64,000 nucleotides of DNA, taken from contig NZ_JAPHAV010000001.1 of the NCBI RefSeq assembly GCF_026241335.1, positions 1,240,001 to 1,304,000 on the forward strand, given 5' to 3'. Below the pieces are notes generated by a model. It saw only the letters and a list, made by a program, of their open reading frames with translations, ran no database searches and had not been told where the DNA came from. How positions within the stretch are numbered: position 1 is the stretch's first letter; every line of letters starts with the position of its first letter. The translations under genes and the position numbers were made by a program. This DNA is from Ochrobactrum chromiisoli (lineage in GTDB: Bacteria > Pseudomonadota > Alphaproteobacteria > Rhizobiales > Rhizobiaceae). Positions 26,096 to 34,368 of the stretch are shown here, in pieces.

Positions 26096-26622
26096 GCGCA
26101 GAGGGTATCGAACTTCGCCGCATCCGGGAAAAACTGGCAGCGCTAAACGGCGACGACTGGCAGCTTTGCTGCGAGGGTGGCGTATCATTTGTCGAAGCAA
26201 AAACGCGCCACGGCGAACTCAATAAGGTCTGCACGTTTCACCCTGGCGCAACGCCAGATGAGATTGACATGGTTGTCGGTGCGCCAAGCATGGCGGCATT
26301 TATGCTTGATCTGGTGGATCGCGCGATTGTCGCTGTACGGCAGGCCTCACCACGGCAGGGCGCGCCACGGCAGAGCCGTCAGTACAAGCCTCGTGACTTT
26401 GCGGCAGAGGCTTCAATGAAGTGCGATGACCCTGTTTTCAAGGCGTTTCTTGAAGAGCGGCACGGCCTTGAACGGCCATTAACATCGGATCGCGCGGCGC
26501 AACGGCTGCGCTCGATCCTCAATATTAGATCCAGAAAAGAACTGAACGAAAGCAGCGATGCCGCCGAACGCTGGCGTGATTTGCGCGGTGCTTTCGAAGC
26601 ATGGAAGAGGGCGGGGCGATGA
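26092..26622 (+). CDS. Hypothetical phage protein, 176 aa
   Basis: ATG 26092 overlaps the previous stop. The N-terminal half contains a compact domain (GDDWQLCCEGGVSFVEAKTRHGELNKVCTFHPGATPDEIDMV) and the C-terminal part (about 115-176) a helical region with LNIRSRKELNESSDAAERWRDLRGAFEAWK, reminiscent of phage proteins adjacent to replication initiators. No definite function. The longer frame from 25984 was rejected as overlapping. Confidence 0.6.
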   Translation: MSAEGIELRRIREKLAALNGDDWQLCCEGGVSFVEAKTRHGELNKVCTFHPGATPDEIDMVVGAPSMAAFMLDLVDRAIVAVRQASPRQGAPRQSRQYKPRDFAAEASMKCDDPVFKAFLEERHGLERPLTSDRAAQRLRSILNIRSRKELNESSDAAERWRDLRGAFEAWKRAGR

Positions 26623-27800
26623 GCATCACTGTGATGTCGCAGATTTTTAAGAAACAGATGGGGTCGTCGAGCCGCAAGATGCTTGCTGTTCGCTTGGCGG
26701 ATTTTGCGGACGACAACGGGCGCGGAATATGGCCGTCTGTGAACACGCTGGCGCGTGAAACTGACCTGTCAGAGCGCACCGTGCAGCGGCTTTTGCGCGA
26801 CTTTGTGGAAGAGGGGCTGCTTGTCGTGGTTTCCGCTGCCAGTGGTCGTCCGGGTGAGGCCACGCGCTATGATTTCAATATGCGCACGTTGATGGGTCTG
26901 CGGGATGCGAAAGCGCCTATCGACGGGTGTCATGGTGTCACCGGTGACACGGTGTCACCCGTGACATTGGCGGCAGAGACGGGTGACATTGACGACGCAG
27001 ACGGGTGTCATGGTGTCACCCGAACCGTCATAGAACCTTCAGATAAACCTTCATCTGAGAGAGAGCGCGAGAGTGAGCATGAAGGGAAAGAAAACCGTAA
27101 GTCCATCGAGCGGGCTTTCAAGAAGGCTTTCCATGCTTGGCCAACTGCTGTCACTGATAGCGAGCCTGATGCATTCCGGATCTGGAATACACTCACTGCT
27201 GAGGAACGCTTGGCAGCTTCGGAAGATGCCAGCCGATATGTCGAGGCCGCTAAAGCAACCGGTCGCAAGGTTGTTTGCTCCTATGCGGTCTATCTCCGTG
27301 AAAAGCGCTGGGAAAAGCTACCAGTCAAAGCGGCGACGGCGCAATCGCCAGATTCACAATCGGCACCTGCTGCACCGCTGGGGAAGATATGGGGAGCGAG
27401 AGTTTATGAACTTTTGCTTGCCGGGCCTTCACGCAGCGTCTCACTCAACGATATCGAGCGCAGCGTAGCCGAAAGCGGTCGCTTCACGGAAGATGAGCTT
27501 CTTCTGGAAAAGCAGGCACGCCAAGGGTTTCCATCAGTGAATGAGCTTTTTGAGCGCGCATCCAATCGCCGGGGTGCTCTCGTTCCATCGCGCTTGCAGG
27601 CAATCAAGGATTTGCTCGTACAGGTTCGCATTGGTGGCGACGAATGGACAGCTTGGGAAGTGTTTCACAAACAGCGCGGTTGGCCTTGGCTGTTGAACAC
27701 GGGCACCGCTGAGTGGGCCTATTTCCCGGCTGGTGGCCCCGATGGATTAAACGGTTTCGAGATCGCTTTGAGGGGATTGGGTGAATATGATGGCAATTGA
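26619..27800 (+). CDS. Putative phage replication initiator (winged-helix/HTH)
   Basis: 393 residues. The N-terminal domain (about 1-95: VMSQIFKKQMGSSSRKMLAVRLADFADDNGRGIWPSVNTLARETDLSERTVQRLLRDFVEEGLL) is the HTH_36 winged helix typical of phage replication initiators and replisome organisers. A charged linker follows, then a C-terminal region with Trp/Tyr-rich segments that I do not recognise. ATG 26619 overlaps the previous stop. The position at the end of the early operon fits replication; no origin was identified. Confidence 0.7.
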   Translation: MSITVMSQIFKKQMGSSSRKMLAVRLADFADDNGRGIWPSVNTLARETDLSERTVQRLLRDFVEEGLLVVVSAASGRPGEATRYDFNMRTLMGLRDAKAPIDGCHGVTGDTVSPVTLAAETGDIDDADGCHGVTRTVIEPSDKPSSERERESEHEGKENRKSIERAFKKAFHAWPTAVTDSEPDAFRIWNTLTAEERLAASEDASRYVEAAKATGRKVVCSYAVYLREKRWEKLPVKAATAQSPDSQSAPAAPLGKIWGARVYELLLAGPSRSVSLNDIERSVAESGRFTEDELLLEKQARQGFPSVNELFERASNRRGALVPSRLQAIKDLLVQVRIGGDEWTAWEVFHKQRGWPWLLNTGTAEWAYFPAGGPDGLNGFEIALRGLGEYDGN

Positions 27801-28443
27801 TCAACGTCAGATCGACACGGCAATAGCATCAATGCCCAGTGAGGCGCATTGCAGGGCGATTGATAAGGTGCTTGCGGAGCGTCGTCGCATCGCTCGTTTA
27901 AGGTCTGTGGCTGCGAATCGCGTAAGCGATGATTCTCCATGGCTTGTACTTCAAGTCGCATCAGGACGTGAATTTGTGGTTCGCGATGCACTATCAGGCG
28001 AAAATATTGAGGTGCTTGTCCCCATGAAAATGGGGCCGAAAGTTCGCAGGCAGGGGCGTGAGATACCGGCTAAAATTCAGCCTGTTATGAATGGATATGT
28101 GCTGGTCAGGTGCGCGGTCTCTAATGAATGCATCGCGGGGCTTTTAAGTTTTGACGGCGTGGTAACGGTGCTTGGTGGATATGAAACTCCATTTCTGGTG
28201 AGCGCTGAAAAAGTTATTCTTTTCAAGGTGAAAGCCGAAGGCGGTAAATATGATCATGAACATTTTCACCGCAAGTTTGTCGGTGTGAAGTGGGTGCGGA
28301 TTTCAGACGGACCATTCGCAGGAAGTCGTGCTGAACTGGTTTCAGGAGGATCTAAGGGCAATGGTCTGGTTGTGGTTGAGGTCTCAGTCATGGGGCGGTC
28401 TGTAGCAATGACTTTGCCTATTGCAATTCTCGAACCTCTGTGA
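27781..28443 (+). CDS. Phage NusG/RfaH-family transcription elongation factor
   Basis: 220 residues: an N-terminal extension, an NGN-like domain (about 50-130: SPWLVLQVASGREFVVRDAL ... VMNGYVLVRC), and a C-terminal KOW-like module (about 168-220: VRISDGPFAGSRAELVSGGSKGNGLVVVEVSVMGRSVAMTLP). Host NusG acts on all genes; specialised paralogues such as RfaH recruit polymerase at defined sites and suppress termination. This gene ends the early operon and immediately precedes a hairpin-rich gap and the late genes. GTG 27781 (SD GAGGGGA) overlaps the previous gene; ATG 27787 is an alternative. Confidence 0.82.
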   Translation: MNMMAIDQRQIDTAIASMPSEAHCRAIDKVLAERRRIARLRSVAANRVSDDSPWLVLQVASGREFVVRDALSGENIEVLVPMKMGPKVRRQGREIPAKIQPVMNGYVLVRCAVSNECIAGLLSFDGVVTVLGGYETPFLVSAEKVILFKVKAEGGKYDHEHFHRKFVGVKWVRISDGPFAGSRAELVSGGSKGNGLVVVEVSVMGRSVAMTLPIAILEPL

Positions 28444-28452
28444 GCTTAATCC

Positions 28453-28646
28453 GATCACTGGACAATCCGGTTTAGATAGTGATCCTCGATACACGGTAAC
28501 ACGTGGGGACAAGTTCCTGAGGTGGCCACGCTCGGACCCAGCCCTGACAGTCTCAATGACGAGACACCGATTCAGGGCCAGTGCGTAAGCTATGTCTGCA
28601 ATTCACCAATCACACTGAGCGCCCTTTGAGGCGCTCTTTCTGCTTT
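28453..28646 (+). other. Structured noncoding stretch before the late genes
   Basis: No gene is seen in 28444-28661. It holds three hairpins: GATCACT/AGTGATC (28453-28459 with 28478-28484); a nested stem GCCCTGA/TCAGGGC (28541-28547 with 28572-28578) enclosing GTCTC/GAGAC (28550-28554 with 28561-28565); and GAGCGCC/GGCGCTC (28617-28623 with 28630-28636) followed by TTTCTGCTTT, a terminator-like element. It could be a processing site, an antitermination signal for the NusG paralogue, or a structured leader of the late transcript. Confidence 0.5.
28617..28646 (+). terminator. Terminator-like hairpin upstream of the late genes
   Basis: 7-bp GC-rich stem, 6-base loop, then TTTCTGCTTT. Located 16 bases before the ATG of the first late gene, so late expression must start beyond it or read through it. 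Confidence 0.55.
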
Positions 28647-28661
28647 CTATAGAGGCTGATC

Positions 28662-29231
28662 ATGGCGACCATCACTGCGCATTGGGCTGACAAGCACCTG
28701 TCTCTGTTTGGTAGCAGGCTCGATCAGATGAACTCTCGCTTTCCAAAAGTGTTGCCACGTATCGTCAATCAGGTTGGCAACAGGGCAAAGACGCAAGTTA
28801 TCCGGGCGCTGACAAAGCAGACCGGATTGCAGCGCAAGGTTATCGTGAAGGCGATTGGTGATCCGGGTGTCGCAAGGCCGGGCAAGCTTTCCTATGACAT
28901 GGTAACGCGAGGCGGTAACATCCGTCTGAAATACCTGTCACCAAAAGAAACCCGCAAGGGTGTCTCGGCCAAACCGTTCGGACAGCGTAAGGTTTTCGCA
29001 GGTTCGTTTATGAAGGGCGGCAAATTTCCCAATCGTCAGGTGGTGCCAAAGTTTAACGGTCACGTTTTCCAACGCATAGATAAGGCAGGCAAGAGACTGA
29101 CTTACACCCGCTCGGACGTTCGCATCCCATGGGAAATGACGACAGGTTCAACGAAGGCTGCATTCGAACGCACAGCATCGCCATTGCTTCAACAGCGTGT
29201 CGACGCAGTAATTAAGAAGCTGTTGCCATAG
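28662..29231 (+). CDS. Phage tail protein, gpZ-like (minor tail Z / neck family)
   Basis: A 189-residue basic protein (LPRIVNQVGNRAKTQVIRALTKQTGLQRKVIVKAI ... FKGG-like KGGKFPNRQVV) matching the look of lambda gpZ/tail-completion proteins, which join head and tail. Its place upstream of the terminase genes is unusual; in lambda-like phages it follows the capsid genes. Identification is by sequence pattern only. Confidence 0.65.
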   Translation: MATITAHWADKHLSLFGSRLDQMNSRFPKVLPRIVNQVGNRAKTQVIRALTKQTGLQRKVIVKAIGDPGVARPGKLSYDMVTRGGNIRLKYLSPKETRKGVSAKPFGQRKVFAGSFMKGGKFPNRQVVPKFNGHVFQRIDKAGKRLTYTRSDVRIPWEMTTGSTKAAFERTASPLLQQRVDAVIKKLLP

Positions 29232-29440
29232 AACAACGTCGATCTAACCATGTAAGACATTGAAAACATTATCTTTTAATGGATTTTTGATCGAAAAGCG
29301 CCTTCGACCCTGACCCCACCCCCTCCATTGGGTCCTTTCCCCGGTCTGGCAGGCTTGCGGGTGAGCGCGACTGCGGGATTTCAGCCTGTGTAATATTTCA
29401 TAGGGGGATTCCCCCGCCATTTGGATGGAATCGGAATCAG
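29232..29440. other. Noncoding gap before terminase, candidate cos region
   Basis: No gene is seen. It has a G/C-rich stretch (29308-29370) and a GGGGG-ATT-CCCCC hairpin (29403-29415) just before the small terminase. In lambda-type phages with a GpA terminase, cos lies immediately upstream of the small terminase gene, so the cos site may be here. No overhang can be assigned from sequence alone. Confidence 0.35.
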
Positions 29441-30196
29441 ATGGCTAAAGGCTATTCGGATGAGCTCCGGCAACAGGTGATTGCCTTCATCAATGAAGGC
29501 AACACAGTCCGTCAGGCGGCTGAGAAATTCGGTGTCAGCCCCAGCTTTGCGGCGAAAGTACATAAAAAACACGCAGACCAGCCTGAAGCGCCATTGTTTA
29601 CCGCTGATCTGGTTACAGAAGCTGATCAAAATGCGGAAGATGATGGCAGTGTGACAGCCTTGGAGCTTGCCGAAATGATCGGCGTCTCGAAGCGGGCAAT
29701 CTCTGATTATGCCGAACGTGGAATCATCGTGAAGACAGGGCGGAATCGCTTCGACTTTCGCAAGTCGGTCCAAGGCTACTGCGAGCATATTCGAACAATG
29801 GCAGCTGGGCGCGGCGGTGAAAATGTCGATGTGCTGGCAACCGAACGAGCACGCCTTGCACGTGAGCAGGCCGATCAGGCTGCTATGAAAAACGCCGCGA
29901 TGCGCAAGGAACTGATCATGGTCGCAGAAGTCCGGCACGAGTGGGTGTCCATCGCTCGCCGGATTCGAAACGTTGTCATGTCTGTTCCTTCGCGATGCCG
30001 ACAGATGCTGCCACATCTCACAACTTACGATGTTGATTTGATCGATACGGAAATTCGAGCAGCGTTAGCGGAGCTTGGCGATAAGGACGATGACAGCGGC
30101 TCTGATGACATTGCGACAAGCAGTTTGGGAGGCGTTGACGCCTCCGCCCAAACTGAAGCTGTCGGACTGGATCGAGAAGACAGTTTACCTTCCTGA
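29441..30196 (+). CDS. Terminase small subunit (Nu1-like, HTH)
   Basis: 251 residues. It begins with an HTH of the transposase/terminase type (MAKGYSDELRQQVIAFINEGNTVRQAAEKFGVSPSFAAKVHKKH) followed by a second DNA-binding element resembling Nu1 (TALELAEMIGVSKRAISDYAERGIIVKTGRNRFDF). The rest is an acidic helical region. It would bind cos and bring in the large terminase. Its end overlaps the start region of the large subunit by about 100 bases in another frame. Confidence 0.8.
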   Translation: MAKGYSDELRQQVIAFINEGNTVRQAAEKFGVSPSFAAKVHKKHADQPEAPLFTADLVTEADQNAEDDGSVTALELAEMIGVSKRAISDYAERGIIVKTGRNRFDFRKSVQGYCEHIRTMAAGRGGENVDVLATERARLAREQADQAAMKNAAMRKELIMVAEVRHEWVSIARRIRNVVMSVPSRCRQMLPHLTTYDVDLIDTEIRAALAELGDKDDDSGSDDIATSSLGGVDASAQTEAVGLDREDSLPS

Positions 30197-31907
30197 AGGT
30201 GTTTCATCGCTTACAGGTCGGGTGCGTCTGTGGCCTCCGCAGCGAGAGATTGCTGACACCATCGGCGACAGCGCAATCGAGCGGGTGACGCTGGTAAAGC
30301 CGGTTCGTGTCGGTTTCACCACGCTGCTCACAAGTGCGATGGCAAGTTTCTGTTCGAATGATCCTTCGCCGATCCTGTCACTGCTACCGACTGAGGCGGA
30401 CTGCCGCGATTATATGGTTTCGGATGTTGAGCCGATCTTTGACGCTTCACCGGATCTGCATGGGTTGCTGACTGGTGACGTCGACGAGGGCGGGCGAAAC
30501 ACACTTCTTTCCCGGCGCTTTCCGGGTGGCTTTCTGAAAGTCATTGCTGCCAAAGCACCGCGCAACCTTCGTCGTCACAATGTCCGCATCCTCTTTATCG
30601 ATGAGGCGGACGGCATGTCGGCAACGAAGGAAGGTTCGCCGATCCTTCTAGCAGAACGTCGAACATTATCATTTGCGGATCGCAAGATCGTAATGGGATC
30701 GACGCCGGTCTACGAGGAAACCAGCCATGTGCTGCAAGCCTACAAGGATTCGGATCAGCGTATATATGAGGTGCCTTGCCCTGAGTGCGGGCATTTTCAT
30801 GAGATCCAATGGTCAGACATTCAATGGCCGGAAGGTGAGCCGGAAAAGGCCTATTATGTTTGCCGCGAGTGTGGCTCTCTTGTCGACGAACGCCATAAGC
30901 CGGGAATGGTTACGAATGGCAGATGGCGGTCACTTAAGCCCGATGTGAAAGATCATGCCGGGTTTCGGATGAACGCTCTGATTTCGCTTCTGCCGAATGC
31001 GTCATGGGGGCGTCTGGCGAAGGAATTTGTTAGCGCGAAGAATGATCCTTCGAAGCTGCAAACCTTCATCAATACGATCCTAGCGCAAGGTTGGAAAGAA
31101 AACACCGACGAACTGGACGATATCGAGCTTGCAAGTCGGGGTGAAGACTTCAGTCTCGTGGCGGAAGCAGCTGAGGACGAGAGCGAAACGGGCACCACGG
31201 GTATCCCGATCCAAGTTCTGATCATCACAGCGGGTGTTGACGTGCAGGATGATCGTTTGGAAATCACTTTCATTGGCTGGGACAAAGACGGCATTCCTTA
31301 CGCGCTCGGACACGAAGTGATCTGGGGTCGCTATGACGATCACACGACGTGGTCGGAATTGGATATCGCTCTCGGCACACAGTGGGATCATCCGCTTGGC
31401 GGCAAGATCAAGGTCGACGCAACCTGCATAGATAGCTCGGATGGCGAGACGATGGAAACTGTCTATCGTTACGCGTTCCCGCGTTTTCGCAGGCGCGTGT
31501 TTGCGATCAAGGGTGTCGGCGGTAACAGGCCGTGGATTGAGAAATCCAAGTCGACAGTCAAAGGCGGCAAGCTGTTTATCGTCGGTGTCGATGGTATCAA
31601 AAGCCATATCTTTGGTCGCTTGGCGCGTGCCAGTTCCATGCGCTTTTCGAAGGCTCTGCCGGATGTCTGGTTTGAGCAGCTCGTGGGCGAGCAGCTGGTT
31701 GTTAAATACTCACGCGGTCAAACCATACGGCAATTTGTACCGGTACCTGGTCGACGACATGAGGCGCTAGACTGCACAGTTTACGCCTTTGCAGCGCGAC
31801 AAATGGTCAATGCCAACTGGGCGCATCGTGAGGGCGAACTTTCTACGCCACCTGAAACCAAAAGGGTTTCAAACATACCAGAAATCGCACCTTCGGAGTG
31901 GTTATAG
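30090..31907 (+). CDS. Terminase large subunit, GpA family
   Basis: About 605 residues, the packaging motor ATPase and nuclease of the lambda GpA family. Visible parts: KLKLSDWIEKTVYLPEG near the start, a Walker A variant VKPVRVGFTT, Walker B ILFIDEADG, a zinc-finger-like CPECGHFHEIQW...CRECG, and a C-terminal nuclease domain with FAIKGVGG and DCTVYAFAA. The start is uncertain: ATG 30090 or 30105 (both inside the small-subunit gene) or TTG 30075. It translocates DNA into the prohead at the portal. Confidence 0.92.
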   Translation: MTAALMTLRQAVWEALTPPPKLKLSDWIEKTVYLPEGVSSLTGRVRLWPPQREIADTIGDSAIERVTLVKPVRVGFTTLLTSAMASFCSNDPSPILSLLPTEADCRDYMVSDVEPIFDASPDLHGLLTGDVDEGGRNTLLSRRFPGGFLKVIAAKAPRNLRRHNVRILFIDEADGMSATKEGSPILLAERRTLSFADRKIVMGSTPVYEETSHVLQAYKDSDQRIYEVPCPECGHFHEIQWSDIQWPEGEPEKAYYVCRECGSLVDERHKPGMVTNGRWRSLKPDVKDHAGFRMNALISLLPNASWGRLAKEFVSAKNDPSKLQTFINTILAQGWKENTDELDDIELASRGEDFSLVAEAAEDESETGTTGIPIQVLIITAGVDVQDDRLEITFIGWDKDGIPYALGHEVIWGRYDDHTTWSELDIALGTQWDHPLGGKIKVDATCIDSSDGETMETVYRYAFPRFRRRVFAIKGVGGNRPWIEKSKSTVKGGKLFIVGVDGIKSHIFGRLARASSMRFSKALPDVWFEQLVGEQLVVKYSRGQTIRQFVPVPGRRHEALDCTVYAFAARQMVNANWAHREGELSTPPETKRVSNIPEIAPSEWL

Positions 31908-31909
31908 CC

Positions 31910-32104
31910 ATGGCGACCTTGGACGATCAAATTGCGGCGCTCGAAGATGCGATTGCTACGGGCGCAAAGAAGGTAATTTTCCATTCGGGCGGCACGCGCC
32001 GCGAGGTGGAATATCATTCCCTTAAAGATATGCGAGAGGCGCTTGCGGATCTCAGATCCCGCAGACAGGGTCGTTCGCGCATCATACTGGCGGCGTTAGA
32101 CTGA
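31910..32104 (+). CDS. gpW-family head-tail joining protein
   Basis: A 64-residue protein (MATLDDQIAALEDAIATGAKKV ... YHSLKDMREALADLRSRRQGRSR) with the gpW pattern of a helix, a short beta turn and a second helix. gpW fits into the portal vertex as a connector before the tail attaches. ATG 31910 is preferred to a start four codons upstream. Its stop overlaps the portal start (TGATG, 32102-32106). Confidence 0.8.
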   Translation: MATLDDQIAALEDAIATGAKKVIFHSGGTRREVEYHSLKDMREALADLRSRRQGRSRIILAALD

Positions 32105-33633
32105 TGAGCATCACCAATATCCTTGATAAAGCAATCGGCTATGTCTCGCCGCAGGCTGGCTTGCGGCGGGTGCAGCAGCGTGCCGCTATGGAAATTGCAC
32201 AGCGCAGTTACACCGGGGCTGAAACAAGTCGGCTAAAATCTGGCAGGCGTGCGAAGTCGACTTCGGCTGACGCTGAAATCACGCGGGCTGGAAGAGTGCT
32301 TCGGGACCGCATGCGCGATCTTGTGCGCAACAATCCTTATGCTGCGAAGGCTGTTTCAGAACTTGTCAGCCATGCGATTGGCGACGGGATCATTCCGCGC
32401 TCTAAGAACAAGAAGGCAATCAAGCTTTTCCAAGAGTGGAGCAAAGTTTGTGATGCTGATGGCGATCTTGATTTTAATGGCATGGTCGCTCTGACTGTCC
32501 GTGAGATGTTTGAAAGCGGCAATGGCATAATTCGCCGTCGCCGCCGCAGACTGGAAGATGGTTTGCCAGTTCCGCTGCAATTGCAGGTTCTGGAATCCGA
32601 CCTGATCGACACCACGAAAGAAGGTGTGCTTTCAGGGGGCGGTAAAACCATCCAAGGTATTGAGTTTGACGCCATCGGACGCAAGCGCGCTTATTGGATG
32701 TTCGGATCTCATCCCGGAAACAGCTTCTTCGATCCCCAGTCGACCATCGTTTCCAAGCCAGTTCCCGCCGCTGACATTGCTCATGTTTTCGAAAAGCAGC
32801 GTACACAGGTGATGGGGGTGCCTTGGGGTACACCTGCAATGGCAGATACGTTTGATCTGGCTGAATATGAACAAGCGGAACTTGTTCGCAAACGGTTGGA
32901 AGCTTGCCTTGTCGGCGTGATGACTGGTGGGGATGCCGATGACAATATCGGGATGCCAATACCTGGCGAAGATGGAACCGGGCAAAAGCCGGGGATCTAT
33001 AACACGCGAGGGCAGCGGGTCGAAAAATTCGAGCCGGGCATGTTCTATAATGCAGTGGGTGGTCGCGATATGAAGTTTTCGCAGCCTGCCGTCACTGACA
33101 GTTATGATCCCTACAAAACTTCAATGTTGCATACTATTTCGGCTGGCTGGCGCGTGCCATTTGCCATCATGACCGGACGGCTCGACAAGGTGAATTACTC
33201 GTCGAGCAAGATCGGGCTGGAAGGCTTCAGACGCCTGATATCGATGGTGCAATGGCAGATGATCATTCCGATGCTCTTGCAACCTATTTGGGACTGGTTT
33301 TGCGAAGCTGCATATCTGGCTGGCAAACTCACTACACCAACTGTTGCCGTCGAATGGTCGCCACCGCGCTTTTATTCAGCAGATCCTCTGAAAGACGTGA
33401 ATGCGCGCATCAAAGAAGTCCGTGCCGGTTTCCGTTCCCTTTCGTCAGCGATTGCTGAGACGGGCGAAGATCCGGACGATGTTCTAGATGAAATCAAGTC
33501 CGACAACGCCAAGCTCGATAAGCGCAAAATCGTTCTTGATAGTGATCCCCGGCGCATCTCGCAGGCCGGGCAGACGCAACAGCGTTCGGATGATGAACCT
33601 CCTGATGAGGACGAAAACAATGACGAAACTTAG
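32104..33633 (+). CDS. Phage portal protein, lambda gpB family
   Basis: A 509-residue protein forming the dodecameric portal. Family features include RDLVRNNPYAAKAVSELVSHAIG near residue 75-97, GVPWGTPAM near 235 and the long helical stem with SSSKIGLEGFRRLISMVQWQMIIP near 360-385. The C-terminal 40 residues are very acidic (DDEPPDEDENNDE). It follows gpW and overlaps the protease start by 14 bases. Confidence 0.92.
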   Translation: MSITNILDKAIGYVSPQAGLRRVQQRAAMEIAQRSYTGAETSRLKSGRRAKSTSADAEITRAGRVLRDRMRDLVRNNPYAAKAVSELVSHAIGDGIIPRSKNKKAIKLFQEWSKVCDADGDLDFNGMVALTVREMFESGNGIIRRRRRRLEDGLPVPLQLQVLESDLIDTTKEGVLSGGGKTIQGIEFDAIGRKRAYWMFGSHPGNSFFDPQSTIVSKPVPAADIAHVFEKQRTQVMGVPWGTPAMADTFDLAEYEQAELVRKRLEACLVGVMTGGDADDNIGMPIPGEDGTGQKPGIYNTRGQRVEKFEPGMFYNAVGGRDMKFSQPAVTDSYDPYKTSMLHTISAGWRVPFAIMTGRLDKVNYSSSKIGLEGFRRLISMVQWQMIIPMLLQPIWDWFCEAAYLAGKLTTPTVAVEWSPPRFYSADPLKDVNARIKEVRAGFRSLSSAIAETGEDPDDVLDEIKSDNAKLDKRKIVLDSDPRRISQAGQTQQRSDDEPPDEDENNDET

Positions 33634-34273
33634 TATGCGTAAGGTACCGGATAGTCTGCCGATGCAGATGCAGGAAGTTCGCTTGCTGCCATCCGGTATC
33701 AATGTCGAAACCCGAACGGTTGACCTTGTCTGGACAAAGGGCGCGACGGTACGGCGCCGCCGCTATGTGGGTTGGGATACGGTCGTTCCCTTCGATGAGG
33801 TCCTCGTTGTCAGTGACAAAGCGATTGATCTCAAGCGCATGAATGCGGGCGCTCCGGTTCTCGATAGTCATTCGTCGTGGTCGACATTTTCACAAGTCGC
33901 AGTAGTTGAGCGGGCTTGGATTGAAGGCGGCGAAGGGAAGGCGACGGTTCGTTTTCCGAAAGCCGGTATTGATGAGCGTGCTGACCGTATGTTTGGACTC
34001 GTCTCTGACGGCATCATCAAGAACGTGTCAGTTGGCTATTCCATTGACAAAATCCGTGTCGAGGAAGCTCAGAAAAAAGGCGATGTCGAAAAGGTCATTG
34101 TCGAGCGCTGGACGCCGAATGAAATTTCCTTTGTGACAATCCCCGCAGATCCTGATGCGCAGGTTCGCTCGCAGGCTGGCACATTCCCGCTTTCATACGA
34201 GGGCGCAAGCTTTTCGAGTGCAGCAGCTGCCGCACGTATGAGAATGGCGGAAGCCGTTCGCCGCATCGGCTGA
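33620..34273 (+). CDS. Prohead protease, HK97 family
   Basis: A 217-residue maturation protease starting MTKLSMRKVPDSLPMQ and overlapping the portal gene end. The catalytic His is likely in APVLDSHSSWSTF (about residue 83) and the Ser in IKNVSVGYSIDK (about 138). It cleaves the capsid's N-terminal delta region during maturation. In several related prophages protease and capsid are one fused polypeptide; here they are two genes separated by 95 bases. Confidence 0.88.
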   Translation: MTKLSMRKVPDSLPMQMQEVRLLPSGINVETRTVDLVWTKGATVRRRRYVGWDTVVPFDEVLVVSDKAIDLKRMNAGAPVLDSHSSWSTFSQVAVVERAWIEGGEGKATVRFPKAGIDERADRMFGLVSDGIIKNVSVGYSIDKIRVEEAQKKGDVEKVIVERWTPNEISFVTIPADPDAQVRSQAGTFPLSYEGASFSSAAAAARMRMAEAVRRIG

Positions 34274-34301
34274 AATTTCACGACAATTTATCAGTTTGCC
34301 G

Positions 34302-34323
34302 CCTGCAACTCCGGGGTTGCAGG
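34302..34323 (+). promoter_or_regulatory. Intercistronic hairpin between protease and capsid genes
   Basis: CCTGCAAC (34302-34309) pairs with GTTGCAGG (34316-34323) around a 6-base loop. It is not followed by a T-run, so it is more likely an mRNA-stability or processing element that allows higher capsid synthesis. Confidence 0.45.
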
Positions 34324-34368
34324 GCGACGGCGCTTGTTTTGCCCGGTACTTAGAAGGAAGCGCACACC

